Source: JBKQVT01 sp052139835 (GTDB lineage Bacteria > Planctomycetota > Planctomycetia > Pirellulales > Thermoguttaceae). Taken from it: DNA of 10,041 nucleotides. Positions 1-5,020 of this stretch are shown piece by piece (position 1 is the first letter of the stretch; the number at the start of each line of letters is the position of its first letter). The notes under the pieces are model-generated. The model made no database searches, was not told the DNA's origin, and saw only the letters and a list, made by a program, of their open reading frames with translations. The position numbers and the translations under genes are program-made. The stretch lies in the NCBI GenBank assembly GCA_052139835.1, contig JBKQVT010000017.1, positions 1 to 10,041 of the forward strand. The letters run 5' to 3'.

Positions 1-36
1 TTGCTCAATCCCCTCGACCAGCGCTAAGACTTGCAT
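1..36 (-). CDS. N-terminal fragment of a gene leaving the window (unidentified)
   Basis: An ATG at 36-34 on the minus strand opens a frame that stays open to the window edge and encodes MQVLALVEGIEQ. A good ribosome binding site (GAGGTGG) lies about six bases upstream, and a plausible promoter lies at 75-103. The short hydrophobic beta-strand-like start (VLALVEG) would fit the first strand of a Rossmann-type fold, for example a GT-B glycosyltransferase, but 12 residues cannot identify a family. The call that a gene starts here rests on the start codon, binding site and promoter together. Confidence 0.5.
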   Translation of the reverse strand, partial: MQVLALVEGIEQ

Positions 37-74
37 GGGAATCCACCTCGATCGGGCCCGATGGAGAGGGGCGG

Positions 75-103
75 ATCGTAGCAGATTCCCCGCGGCGAGG
101 AAA
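75..103 (-). promoter_or_regulatory. Putative sigma70-type promoter for the left-edge gene
   Basis: On the minus strand, TTTCCT (103-98) is separated by 17 bases from TACGAT (80-75). The -10 box is preceded by TGC, an extended -10 arrangement. It would start transcription about 30 bases before the ATG at 36. The -35 box is weak, so the call depends on the extended -10 and correct spacing. Confidence 0.4.
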
Positions 104-111
104 GGGCAAAC

Positions 112-187
112 GGCGGAAGGAACGACAAGGGGGAAGGCGAGCACCCAGCCGCTTCTTCCTTCCCCCTTCCGCCCTCCGCCCTCCCCC
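112..187. repeat. Inverted heptamer array after the isomerase-like gene
   Basis: On the minus strand, five contiguous heptamers fill 187-153: GGGGGAG, GGCGGAG, GGCGGAA, GGGGGAA, GGAAGAA. They begin five bases past the TAA stop at 195-193. The same kind of unit appears on the plus strand at 112-142 (GGCGGAA, GGAACGA, CAA, GGGGGAA, GGCGAGC), so the two halves can pair. The best perfect stem is 11 bp, 127-137 with 158-168, with a 20-base loop. It could act as a terminator, but no U-tract follows the stem. One of six periodic spacer arrays in this window. Confidence 0.65.
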
Positions 188-192
188 TTATT

Positions 193-1089
193 TTAGTTGT
201 CCGCGGCGGAGGCCACGAACTTCCGCTCGGAGACCAGGCCGGCAGCCCGCCAGCAGCGGTCCAGGGCCTCGCCGGTCTGCTTGACGATCAGGTCGCGGCG
301 GCGGGTTTGGAAGATGCCCCGCGAGGGCTTGGGGGTGACCGGGCCTTCGTAGCCCACTTCGGCCAGATAGGCCAGCACGGCGGTCACGTCGATGCGGCCG
401 TTTTCCGCGCCGGGCAGGAGCCGCGACTTGTCGTCCAAGTCGGCCGCGGCCACTCCGGCGGCCATTTCCGCCACCTGGACGGCCACGATTTGCCCGGCAG
501 GCAGCTTGCGGACGCTCTCCAAGGAGCCGCCGCCGGCCACCACGTCCCAGACGTCCAAGAGCACGCCGATATTGGGGGCGTCGACCATGTTCACCAGCAG
601 CGTCAAGGCGTCCAGGTCGTGGATGAACTGGAAGGCCTTGTCCTTGCGGAGGTATTCGGCCGCCCGGAACCCGAGGCCCAGGCGGACCCCCGCCGGCTGC
701 AAGGCCCGGCAAATGTCGTGAAATCGCCGGCGGTGGAACTCGAAATTCTCGTGATAGGGCAACTCGGCGCTGGCCGGCGACAGCGTGGCCACGCAACGGG
801 GACATTCCACGTCGGCCGCCGCCTGCGCCCATTCCGGCAGCTTCGCCAGGTCCCTCTGAAAGGTCTCTTCGTCGCCTTCCCACTCCACCGGCAAGGCAAA
901 CGTGCCCAGGGCGATCTTCGCACTGTCGAGCAGGCGGCGGGCGTAGGGCATGCCGCGGAGCCTCGCCCGCGTGGCAAAATCGACCACCGCCAGGTCGATC
1001 CCCCCGAAGCCGTAGGTCAGCGCCAACTCGATGATTTCGCTCTGATGACCGGATATGCCGAGGGCCGAAGGGCTGAGATTCTTGAACAT
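193..1089 (-). CDS. Sugar phosphate isomerase/epimerase-like TIM-barrel protein
   Basis: The product is 298 residues, normal for the AP-endonuclease-2 / xylose-isomerase-like TIM-barrel family, whose members isomerise or epimerise sugars and related compounds, usually using a bound divalent metal. Visible family marks are the N-terminal first strand and helix (LSPSALGISG then ELALTYGFGGIDLAV), a mid-barrel GVRLGLGFR strand, a GVLLDVWDVVAGGG segment, and a C-terminal block (GRIDVTAVLAYLAEVGYEGPV) like the usual 'G.ID....L..L...GY.G'. The ATG at 1089 was chosen because GGAG lies eight bases upstream; the frame continues to 1275, but that extension is low-complexity and crosses the promoter at 1189-1217. 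The final strand reads VTPKPS where many members have a glutamate ligand, so the metal site may be altered or the substrate unusual. There is no signal peptide, so it is probably cytoplasmic. The exact substrate cannot be told from sequence; it appears monocistronic. Confidence 0.82.
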   Translation of the reverse strand: MFKNLSPSALGISGHQSEIIELALTYGFGGIDLAVVDFATRARLRGMPYARRLLDSAKIALGTFALPVEWEGDEETFQRDLAKLPEWAQAAADVECPRCVATLSPASAELPYHENFEFHRRRFHDICRALQPAGVRLGLGFRAAEYLRKDKAFQFIHDLDALTLLVNMVDAPNIGVLLDVWDVVAGGGSLESVRKLPAGQIVAVQVAEMAAGVAAADLDDKSRLLPGAENGRIDVTAVLAYLAEVGYEGPVTPKPSRGIFQTRRRDLIVKQTGEALDRCWRAAGLVSERKFVASAADN

Positions 1090-1188
1090 CACATCTACTC
1101 CGTGAAAAGTCCGTGGAACAGGAGGAATTGCCTTGCACCCGACGGCGCGGCCATGACGGCGGCGCGCCGCGCCATACGGGGACCCCAC

Positions 1189-1217
1189 ATTATGCCATGG
1201 CGGCCGGGATCGGCCAA
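1189..1217 (-). promoter_or_regulatory. Sigma70-type promoter of the isomerase-like gene
   Basis: On the minus strand, TTGGCC (1217-1212) and CATAAT (1194-1189) are separated by exactly 17 bases, with TGG just before the -10 box (extended -10 pattern). Transcription would start near 1182, leaving a leader of about 90 bases before the ATG at 1089. The -35 box touches the heptamer array at 1215-1270. Confidence 0.6.
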
Positions 1218-1270
1218 GGGGGGAAGGAGAGGGATTAGGGGGCCAGGGACCAGGGGCTGGGGGCTGGGGG
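1215..1270. repeat. Eight-unit heptamer array
   Basis: Eight contiguous 7-base units on the plus strand: CAAGGGG, GGAAGGA, GAGGGAT, TAGGGGG, CCAGGGA, CCAGGGG, CTGGGGG, CTGGGGG. The period is exact although the units vary. Unlike the arrays at 112-187, 2745-2833 and 3289-3386, no inverted partner is visible. It lies between the end of the second membrane protein gene (1353) and the isomerase promoter, directly upstream of and touching the -35 box. The G-runs on the plus strand could form a G-quadruplex. Confidence 0.7.
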
Positions 1271-1352
1271 AACATATCTCACCCCACGCCCACGGGGCAC
1301 CCGCGCTGCGGGTCGCGTTCGGTGGGATCGGCGGCACTGGCGACGCGGCGCT

Positions 1353-1739
1353 CTACTGGCGTCGGCCCGGCGGTTTATTCATGGCCCGCGCACGGCGATA
1401 CAGGCCCACCGCGATCACAAGACTGGTGGGAACCAGCATCATGAGTTCACCTGGGGTGGGGAGGATCGCCTCCGTTATGCCGGCGGCAAGGAGCCAGCCA
1501 TTCGCCACGGGGGAACGCACGGTCGCCAGAGCCGAGTAAGCGGAAAGAAACCCGTGCAGCCTGCCCGCGACGCCAAACAACAACGGCAAGGGGACGAAGG
1601 CCATGTACCGTGCGATCGCCCGCGGGCGCGGTGATCGAGCCACGACGACGCACGCGCCGACGAACATCGCCAACACCAAGCCCAGCTCCAGCAGCCCGAG
1701 GAGCCCAGCGCAGCGAAGGAACCAGTAGAAGTACAACAT
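1353..1739 (-). CDS. Small membrane protein, paralogue of the gene just upstream
   Basis: A 128-residue hydrophobic protein with about three membrane segments (residues 8-33, 41-60 and 98-116) and a basic C-terminal tail, but no signal peptide. I do not recognise the family with confidence. It lines up along nearly its whole length with the protein encoded at 1744-2238: both share L.RC.GL.GLL, F.GAC.VV, PLPL.F, S.LA, AG..E.ILP and P..LVIA.GL, so the pair is a tandem duplication. A conserved glutamate (E90) sits in AGITEAILP before the last helix, faintly like the GIAEAL segment of MotA/TolQ/ExbB proton-channel subunits, but this is only a resemblance. The ATG at 1739 lies four bases after the upstream stop, with AGGA just before it, so the two are almost certainly translated from one message. 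Confidence 0.72.
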   Translation of the reverse strand: MLYFYWFLRCAGLLGLLELGLVLAMFVGACVVVARSPRPRAIARYMAFVPLPLLFGVAGRLHGFLSAYSALATVRSPVANGWLLAAGITEAILPTPGELMMLVPTSLVIAVGLYRRARAMNKPPGRRQ

Positions 1740-1743
1740 CGTC

Positions 1744-2238
1744 CTATAGCGGCCGCCTGTTTGCCACGAGCGTGCGGATAAACAGGCCCAAGGCAATCAC
1801 CAGGTACGAGGGAAGGGTGGCCATCAAGGCAGTAAGGACGGGAAGGATGCTTTCCGCCAGACCGGCGCAGATCTGCGAGTTCTGCAACTGGACGCCGGTG
1901 ACCGCAAGGACCGAGAAAGCAGAAACATTACTCTTCAGTGCAGCGATGGCGGCAAACCACAGCGGCAAGGGAAGGAATACCAGGTAGGCGGCAATCACCG
2001 CCGGGCGCCGGGCCAATACCACCACCAGGCACGCGCCGAGGAACAACGCCAGTGCCGACAACAGCGTCAGCAGGCCGAAGAGCCCCAGGCAGCGAATTAA
2101 CCAGACCGCATAGGGTTCCGCCGCATGCGGCATATTAGCCTGCGCCAGAGGGACCAGCGACTCCGCCCGGGCCCCCGCAGCCGCAACGAGGATCATCAAG
2201 CCCGCCAGCAATGCCGGCCCGCGCCGCGTGAATCGCAT
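1744..2238 (-). CDS. Small membrane protein with signal peptide-like N-terminus, tandem paralogue
   Basis: A 164-residue protein. The first 25 residues look like a cleavable signal peptide (basic RFTRRG, hydrophobic core, then ARA before ES). About three membrane segments follow, near 47-76, 80-101 and 135-158. The body matches the neighbouring downstream protein, including the AGLAESILP block with glutamate E129 at the same place. The start at 2238 is the one that gives a signal sequence; the frame runs further upstream into the neighbouring ATPase gene, which makes a longer form unlikely. The ribosome binding site is poor. It sits 56 bases after the RsbW-like gene and may be co-transcribed with it. 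Function is unknown: a membrane output or sensor for the partner-switching pair, or a distant MotA/TolQ/ExbB-like channel subunit, would both be guesses. Confidence 0.72.
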   Translation of the reverse strand: MRFTRRGPALLAGLMILVAAAGARAESLVPLAQANMPHAAEPYAVWLIRCLGLFGLLTLLSALALFLGACLVVVLARRPAVIAAYLVFLPLPLWFAAIAALKSNVSAFSVLAVTGVQLQNSQICAGLAESILPVLTALMATLPSYLVIALGLFIRTLVANRRPL

Positions 2239-2273
2239 GGGAGACTTCGCTTTCTGTTTTCCAGGATGAATGA

Positions 2274-2286
2274 CGGCATCATGCCG
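2274..2286. repeat. Short perfect palindrome between ATPase and membrane genes
   Basis: CGGCAT and ATGCCG flank a single central C, in the 56-base spacer between the RsbW-like gene and the first membrane protein gene. It may be a weak hairpin or an operator half-site pair; its length alone is not significant. Confidence 0.3.
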
Positions 2287-2294
2287 GCGGGCCC

Positions 2295-2720
2295 TCAGCG
2301 GCCCTTGCCCCGGTCCTTCTCGAGGATGACGTGGTTGCCCTCGGCGCCATATTCGACCCGCGACATGAAGGCCCGCATGAGCATCACGCCGCGGCCGCAC
2401 TCGCCATGCACCCGTTCGGCACAGGTGGGGTCGGGGACGGCGTGGGGGTCGAAACCGCTCCCCTCGTCGGTGATTTCGATGCGGACCCGGTCGCGGGAGA
2501 CCAGGCAGCGGACCCGCACGTGCTTGCCGGAATCGCTACGGTTGCCGTGGCAGATGGCGTTGACCAGGGCCTCTTCCACGGCCAGGTGGACGCTGAAGAC
2601 GTCGTGCTGTTGCCAGTGCTGGGCTTCGAGCTGGCCGAGCAGTTCCTCCAGCACCTGCCGGCCGGCGACGGTATCGCTAGGAATCACGTGATCGCATCGC
2701 CAGATCCATTGCTCGGACAT
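2295..2720 (-). CDS. RsbW/SpoIIAB-type serine kinase, anti-sigma factor-like (HATPase_c)
   Basis: The 141-residue product is a single GHKL ATPase domain of the usual size for RsbW-type anti-sigma factors. The N-box is HLAVEEALVNAICHGN (E50, N54, H58). The G1 box is DEGSGFDP (D85, G87, G89) and the G2 box is GECGRGVMLM (residues 106-115). The C-terminal strand NHVILEK matches the usual closing strand. Such proteins bind a sigma factor or other target and phosphorylate a STAS-domain antagonist on serine. The STAS gene lies directly upstream on the same strand, which supports a kinase-antagonist pair. No sigma factor gene is in the window, so the real target is unknown. ATG at 2720 is preferred over an in-frame TTG at 2738, which has no binding site and lies next to the repeat array. 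A 111-base repeat spacer separates it from the STAS gene. Confidence 0.87.
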   Translation of the reverse strand: MSEQWIWRCDHVIPSDTVAGRQVLEELLGQLEAQHWQQHDVFSVHLAVEEALVNAICHGNRSDSGKHVRVRCLVSRDRVRIEITDEGSGFDPHAVPDPTCAERVHGECGRGVMLMRAFMSRVEYGAEGNHVILEKDRGKGR

Positions 2721-2744
2721 GGGCTTGCTTAGGAGCAAGAAGAC

Positions 2745-2833
2745 AGAAGTTAGGAGTTAGGAGTTAGAAGGTAGGAACGCCCACCGTTGGGCGATTCGAG
2801 CTTCTAACTCCTAACTCCTGGCTCCTAACTTCT
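2745..2833. repeat. Inverted heptamer array between the STAS and RsbW-like genes
   Basis: The left arm (2745-2777, plus strand) reads AGAAG, TTAGGAG, TTAGGAG, TTAGAAG, GTAGGAA. The right arm (2833-2801, read on the minus strand) is AGAAG, TTAGGAG, CCAGGAG, TTAGGAG, TTAGAAG, so it carries one more heptamer than the left. The minus-strand arm contains the TAG stop codon of the STAS gene (2834-2832). Between the arms, CGCCCA-CCGT-TGGGCG (2778-2793) forms its own 6-bp hairpin at the tip. As RNA this would be a long hairpin between the two genes, able to end or thin transcription or protect the upstream message. There is no U-tract. Confidence 0.75.
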
Positions 2834-3185
2834 AAAAGGCGGCCAGGGCGTCCGCCTCGTCATCCTTGATGTCGAAGAGGCGGTTCAAGCGGGTGATGGT
2901 GAAGACCTCGAAGATTTCCGGGCGAATATTGGACAGTTTGAGCGTGCCGCCGTGGGCCTTCATCTTCTTGTCCAGCGTGATCAGCTTGCCCAGCGCGGCG
3001 CTGGAGAGGAAATCGACCGCCGAGAAGTTCAACAGGAGCTTGTTGCGGTTCTCGACCTCGATCAGTTGAAACATCTCGCTCCCCAACTCCTGGATATTGA
3101 CGTCCTCGACGATCTTGTGGTCGCGAAAGCGGACCACCGTCACGTCGCCGACCTGTTTGACTTCCAGGCGCCGGTAATTGGCCAT
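2832..3185 (-). CDS. STAS-domain anti-sigma factor antagonist (RsbV/SpoIIAA type)
   Basis: The 117-residue product is one STAS domain of normal length. Strand VGDVTVVRFRDHKIVEDVNIQ opens the domain, the core strand KLLLNFSAVDFLSSAALG carries the phosphorylation loop, and GGTLKLSNIRPEIFEVF plus TRLNRLFDI closes it. In the loop, S62 aligns with the serine phosphorylated in SpoIIAA; S61 precedes it as in the usual D-S-S-G, although here the motif reads L-S-S-A. The unphosphorylated form would bind the RsbW-like kinase encoded next, freeing its target. The ATG at 3185 has AGGAG nine bases upstream and a strong promoter at 3249-3277. The stop codon lies inside the heptamer array. Planctomycetes commonly carry many such stand-alone STAS proteins, so the partner assignment is inferred from adjacency. 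Confidence 0.88.
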   Translation of the reverse strand: MANYRRLEVKQVGDVTVVRFRDHKIVEDVNIQELGSEMFQLIEVENRNKLLLNFSAVDFLSSAALGKLITLDKKMKAHGGTLKLSNIRPEIFEVFTITRLNRLFDIKDDEADALAAF

Positions 3186-3248
3186 GGGGGGAGGCTCCTC
3201 TGCAAGGGGACGATGCGCCCTGGAAGGGCAGGAATCATTGCTACGCCC

Positions 3249-3277
3249 ATCCTAGTTTCCCCGCCGGACCGGGTCAA
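3249..3277 (-). promoter_or_regulatory. Sigma70-type promoter of the STAS gene
   Basis: On the minus strand, TTGACC (3277-3272) and TAGGAT (3254-3249) are separated by exactly 17 bases. Transcription would start near 3242, giving a leader of about 57 bases before the ATG at 3185. It probably drives the STAS gene and, if the following hairpin is read through, the ATPase and the two membrane genes. Confidence 0.62.
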
Positions 3278-3288
3278 GGGGCGAGCAG

Positions 3289-3386
3289 AAAGGATAAAGG
3301 ATGAAGGATCAAGGATGAAGCAAGCCCCAGGAAGCCCTCAGGCCACCCGGCTTCATCCTTCATCCTTTATCCTTCATCCTTTTTTT
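3289..3386. repeat. Inverted heptamer array, possible terminator, after the small membrane gene
   Basis: The left arm (3289-3320) is AAAGGAT, AAAGGAT, GAAGGAT, CAAGGAT, GAAG. The right arm (3386-3355 region, read on the minus strand) is AAAGGAT, GAAGGAT, AAAGGAT, GAAGGAT, GAAG. The 32-base arms pair with three mismatches, each at the first base of a heptamer, around a loop of about 30 bases. The array starts inside the TAA stop of the gene ending at 3385. The plus strand ends the stem with seven T residues (3380-3386), as in an intrinsic terminator for plus-strand transcripts; on the minus strand only a short UUUCU follows. Confidence 0.78.
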
Positions 3387-3642
3387 AGCCGCCGGGCTTC
3401 TTCATCGCCCAACTGTGCAGCACCAGCACCGCGCCGATCGACATCAGCGACCAACTGAGCCATTCCGGCGGGCGGATGCTCGTCTTCAGCGTGGCCGCGT
3501 CGCTCATCGGCTGGCCGGTGTGCTCCGCCAGAAACTGGGCGACGTGCGGCGTCAGTCGAATCGTGTCGATCAGGAAGAACTGATAGCCCACCATGAGCAC
3601 CAGTAGTCCGACCAGGAAGTATTGATTCCTGCTGATTTCCAT
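3385..3642 (-). CDS. Small two-helix membrane protein, unknown function
   Basis: An 85-residue protein starting MEISRNQYFL. Two membrane helices are evident: about residues 9-26 (FLVGLLVLMVGYQFFLID) and 63-82 (WLSWSLMSIGAVLVLHSW). Between them is a polar segment of about 35 residues (IRLTPHVAQFLAEHTGQPM and following). The C-terminus is basic (MKKPGG). I do not recognise a family. The start at 3642 was chosen because a purine-rich GGGGGAAAA stretch precedes it and the protein begins directly with a helix; an upstream ATG at 3771 would add a proline-rich leader with no clear binding site. It is divergent from the CheY-like gene and upstream of the STAS gene, but a large hairpin separates it from the latter, so it is likely its own transcript. 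Confidence 0.62.
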   Translation of the reverse strand: MEISRNQYFLVGLLVLMVGYQFFLIDTIRLTPHVAQFLAEHTGQPMSDAATLKTSIRPPEWLSWSLMSIGAVLVLHSWAMKKPGG

Positions 3643-3846
3643 GGCTTTTCCCCCACGTATCGCTTCGGCGCGGGGACTGGCCGGTGATAAAGTTTCCCCC
3701 GCCGCGTCGCGATGCAGCGCCTGTGCCGCGGGCGCCGGTTGTGGGGTTTGCAAGGGTTCGGGCGGTTGCAATTGGGCCGCCGCGCACGCCCCAATAACCT
3801 ATCTTTTTGAGGAAGAGGCAGATTCCCGTCGCGGAGAACCCAAGCC

Positions 3847-4227
3847 ATGACGAAGCGCGTGCTGATCGTCGATGATTCCCTGCTCATGCGAAAAATGATT
3901 GCCGACGCCTTGACCGCCGACGGCTGGACGGTCGCCGGCGAGGCGGCCAGCGGGCAGGAGGCGGTGGCCAAGTACGTCGAACTCCAGCCGGACGTCGTGA
4001 CCCTGGACATCGTCATGCCCGATACCGGCGGCATCTACGCCTTGCAGAACATCTTGCGGTTCGATCCCCAGGCCAAGATCGTGGTGGTCAGCGCCCTGAA
4101 CCAGACGAAGCTCATTTCCGAGGCCATCCGCAAGGGGGCCCTGGATTTCCTCGTCAAGCCGTTTCTGCCCGAGCAACTGCAAGCGGCCCTGGGGCTCTAC
4201 GTGGCCGAACCGGCCGCAGTGGGCTGA
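3847..4227 (+). CDS. Stand-alone CheY-like response regulator receiver
   Basis: The 126-residue product is a single receiver domain with all key residues. The acidic pair is D9-D10 in VLIVDDS, the phosphoacceptor is D54 in VVTLDIVMP, the switch serine is S82 in VVVSAL, and the lysine is K104 in FLVKPF. There is no DNA-binding or enzyme output domain, so it should act by protein contact, as CheY does. D54 would take phosphate from a histidine kinase that is not in the window. The ATG at 3847 has GGAG about ten bases upstream. It is divergent from the small membrane gene, and the 204-base spacer between them holds two TTGCAA palindromes (3748-3753 and 3766-3771) but no convincing promoter. It is followed eight bases after the stop by a perfect hairpin. 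No other chemotaxis genes are present, so a motility role is not supported. Confidence 0.93.
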   Translation: MTKRVLIVDDSLLMRKMIADALTADGWTVAGEAASGQEAVAKYVELQPDVVTLDIVMPDTGGIYALQNILRFDPQAKIVVVSALNQTKLISEAIRKGALDFLVKPFLPEQLQAALGLYVAEPAAVG

Positions 4228-4234
4228 GAAGGAT

Positions 4235-4268
4235 TATGGTGGGACTTCGCTCTGCTCGTCCCACCATA
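4235..4268. terminator. Perfect palindrome after the CheY-like gene
   Basis: TATGGTGGGAC (4235-4245) pairs perfectly with GTCCCACCATA (4258-4268) around a 12-base loop. It starts eight bases after the receiver stop codon, the normal place for a terminator. No T-run follows, so it may instead be a REP-like dispersed palindrome; its GGTGGG...CCCACC ends match the outer arms of the element at 4924-4968. Confidence 0.5.
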
Positions 4269-4294
4269 CCCCTTCGTGACGCCCCCACCCCATG

Positions 4295-4317
4295 CCCCTC
4301 TCCCGGAGGGAGAGGGG
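4295..4317. repeat. REP-like perfect hairpin
   Basis: CCCCTCTCCC (4295-4304) and GGGAGAGGGG (4308-4317) form a perfect 10-bp stem around GGA. Hairpins of this type occur widely in bacterial intergenic DNA. Together with the palindrome at 4235-4268 it fills the first part of the gap before rpsJ; the stretch 4318-4420 shows nothing I can identify. Confidence 0.5.
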
Positions 4318-4422
4318 AGATCGCTGGGCCGCCTCGTCGCGATTCACATGGGGCACGCCACTCGGCAATCTTTACCCGGCTTTCCCGGTCAAACCACTGA
4401 CCTGCGAGATTCGCCGCGCTGC

Positions 4423-4472
4423 AAAAATTTTCCCGCAGGGGCGTTGACGGGGATGAGCCGAGCCTGTATCAT
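4423..4472 (+). promoter_or_regulatory. S10 operon promoter with UP-like element
   Basis: TTGACG (4444-4449) and TATCAT (4467-4472) are separated by exactly 17 bases. An AAAAATTTT tract (4423-4431) lies just upstream, at about -57 to -49, where UP elements that boost ribosomal promoters sit. Transcription would start near 4479. The leader of about 60 bases begins with a small hairpin (CCGCC at 4483-4487, GGCGG at 4493-4497) and ends at the rpsJ binding site GGAGGA (4530-4535). This explains how the operon can be expressed without a tuf/fusA gene in front. Confidence 0.68.
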
Positions 4473-4540
4473 TTGAAGTTTCCCGCCTATTGGGCGGTTG
4501 CTGCTTGGCAAACGGGATTACGTAGCACCGGAGGACGTCC

Positions 4541-4870
4541 GTGGCAGGTCATACGAGCGAAACTATCCGCATCCGCATGGAGGCGTACGATCACGCGATC
4601 TTGGATCAGAGCGCGATGGAGATCGTCGATACGGCCAAACGGACCGGCTCGATCGTCCACGGTCCGATCCCCTTGCCGACGCGCATTGAGCGTTACACGG
4701 TCTTGTCCAGCCCCCACGTGGACAAGAAGGCCCGCCAGCAGTTCGAAATCCGCACGCACAAGCGGTTGATCGACATCATGCAGGCCGCCGCCAAGACGAT
4801 CGAGGCGCTGAACAAGCTGAGCCTGCCGGCGGGCGTGGATATTAAGATCAAGGCCACGAGCCGGCACTGA
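4541..4870 (+). CDS. rpsJ: 30S ribosomal protein S10
   Basis: The 109-residue product is S10, which sits in the head of the small subunit and, in many bacteria, also acts as the transcription antitermination factor NusE. The family blocks are IRIRMEAYDHAILDQSA (residues 9-25), the GPIPLPT loop (41-47), and SPHVDKKARQQFEIRTHKR (57-75), followed by the IDI and IKATSRH end. The start is GTG at 4541, set by a strong GGAGGA five bases upstream; no ATG lies between. The product is a few residues longer at the N-terminus than the usual S10. It is the first gene of the operon and is separated from rplC by an unusually long repeat-bearing gap. Confidence 0.97.
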   Translation: MAGHTSETIRIRMEAYDHAILDQSAMEIVDTAKRTGSIVHGPIPLPTRIERYTVLSSPHVDKKARQQFEIRTHKRLIDIMQAAAKTIEALNKLSLPAGVDIKIKATSRH

Positions 4871-4871
4871 T

Positions 4872-4911
4872 TTTAGGGATTTAGGGATTTAGAGATTTAG
4901 GGATTTAGGGA
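4872..4911. repeat. Five-unit octamer array after rpsJ
   Basis: TTTAGGGA occurs in five exact tandem positions (4872, 4880, 4888, 4896, 4904); only the third differs (TTTAGAGA). The array starts one base after the rpsJ stop codon. It is the only array here with an 8-base period, although the TTAGGG core resembles the heptamers at 2745-2833. No inverted partner is visible. Confidence 0.8.
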
Positions 4912-4923
4912 GCAGAGAAGTAG

Positions 4924-4968
4924 GGTGGGTCGAGCGGCACCATGCAAAGCATGGTCGCGAGCCCCACC
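4924..4968. repeat. Interrupted palindrome in the rpsJ-rplC gap
   Basis: The outer arms are GGTGGG (4924-4929) and CCCACC (4963-4968). The inner arms are ACCATGC (4939-4945) and GCATGGT (4949-4955) around an AAA loop. The middle (CGAGCG against GCGAGC) does not pair. The ends match the palindrome at 4235-4268, so both may be members of one dispersed REP-like family. Confidence 0.55.
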
Positions 4969-4991
4969 AATGATCTGAAGACAGAGCAAAC

Positions 4992-5020
4992 GTCAGAATA
5001 GGGAATCCTGGCAATATAAT
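4992..5020 (+). promoter_or_regulatory. Possible internal promoter before rplC
   Basis: A consensus TATAAT stands at 5015-5020 in an otherwise GC-rich context. The matching -35 position with 17-base spacing is GTCAGA (4992-4997), which fits poorly. If active, it would start transcription near 5027, about 70 bases before rplC. The rest of the leader has a short CGGGT-AA-ACCCG inverted repeat (5040-5051) but no leader that I can recognise as an L4-binding site. Confidence 0.4.

Noticed and set aside
307..1539. Long plus-strand open frame (410 codons) across the isomerase-like gene
   Set aside because: It lies antisense to a gene with clear family motifs; long frames opposite genes are expected in GC-rich DNA, and its product shows no recognisable domain.
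2721..2738. TTG start giving six extra residues on the RsbW-like protein
   Set aside because: No binding site precedes it, while the ATG at 2720 gives a normal-length domain.
2745..3386. CRISPR array
   Set aside because: The units are 7 bases long with no spacers between them and no cas genes nearby.
3643..3771. Proline-rich N-terminal extension of the small membrane protein
   Set aside because: The ATG at 3642 follows a purine-rich stretch and gives a compact two-helix protein; the extension looks like spacer read as protein.
4318..4420. tRNA or structured RNA before rpsJ
   Set aside because: I could not find a cloverleaf or any known riboswitch core by eye.
4276..4476. Small plus-strand frame before rpsJ
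   Set aside because: It runs through the CCCCTCTCCC hairpin and the S10 promoter and has no binding site; its product (PHAPLPEGEG...) is what such hairpins commonly translate to.
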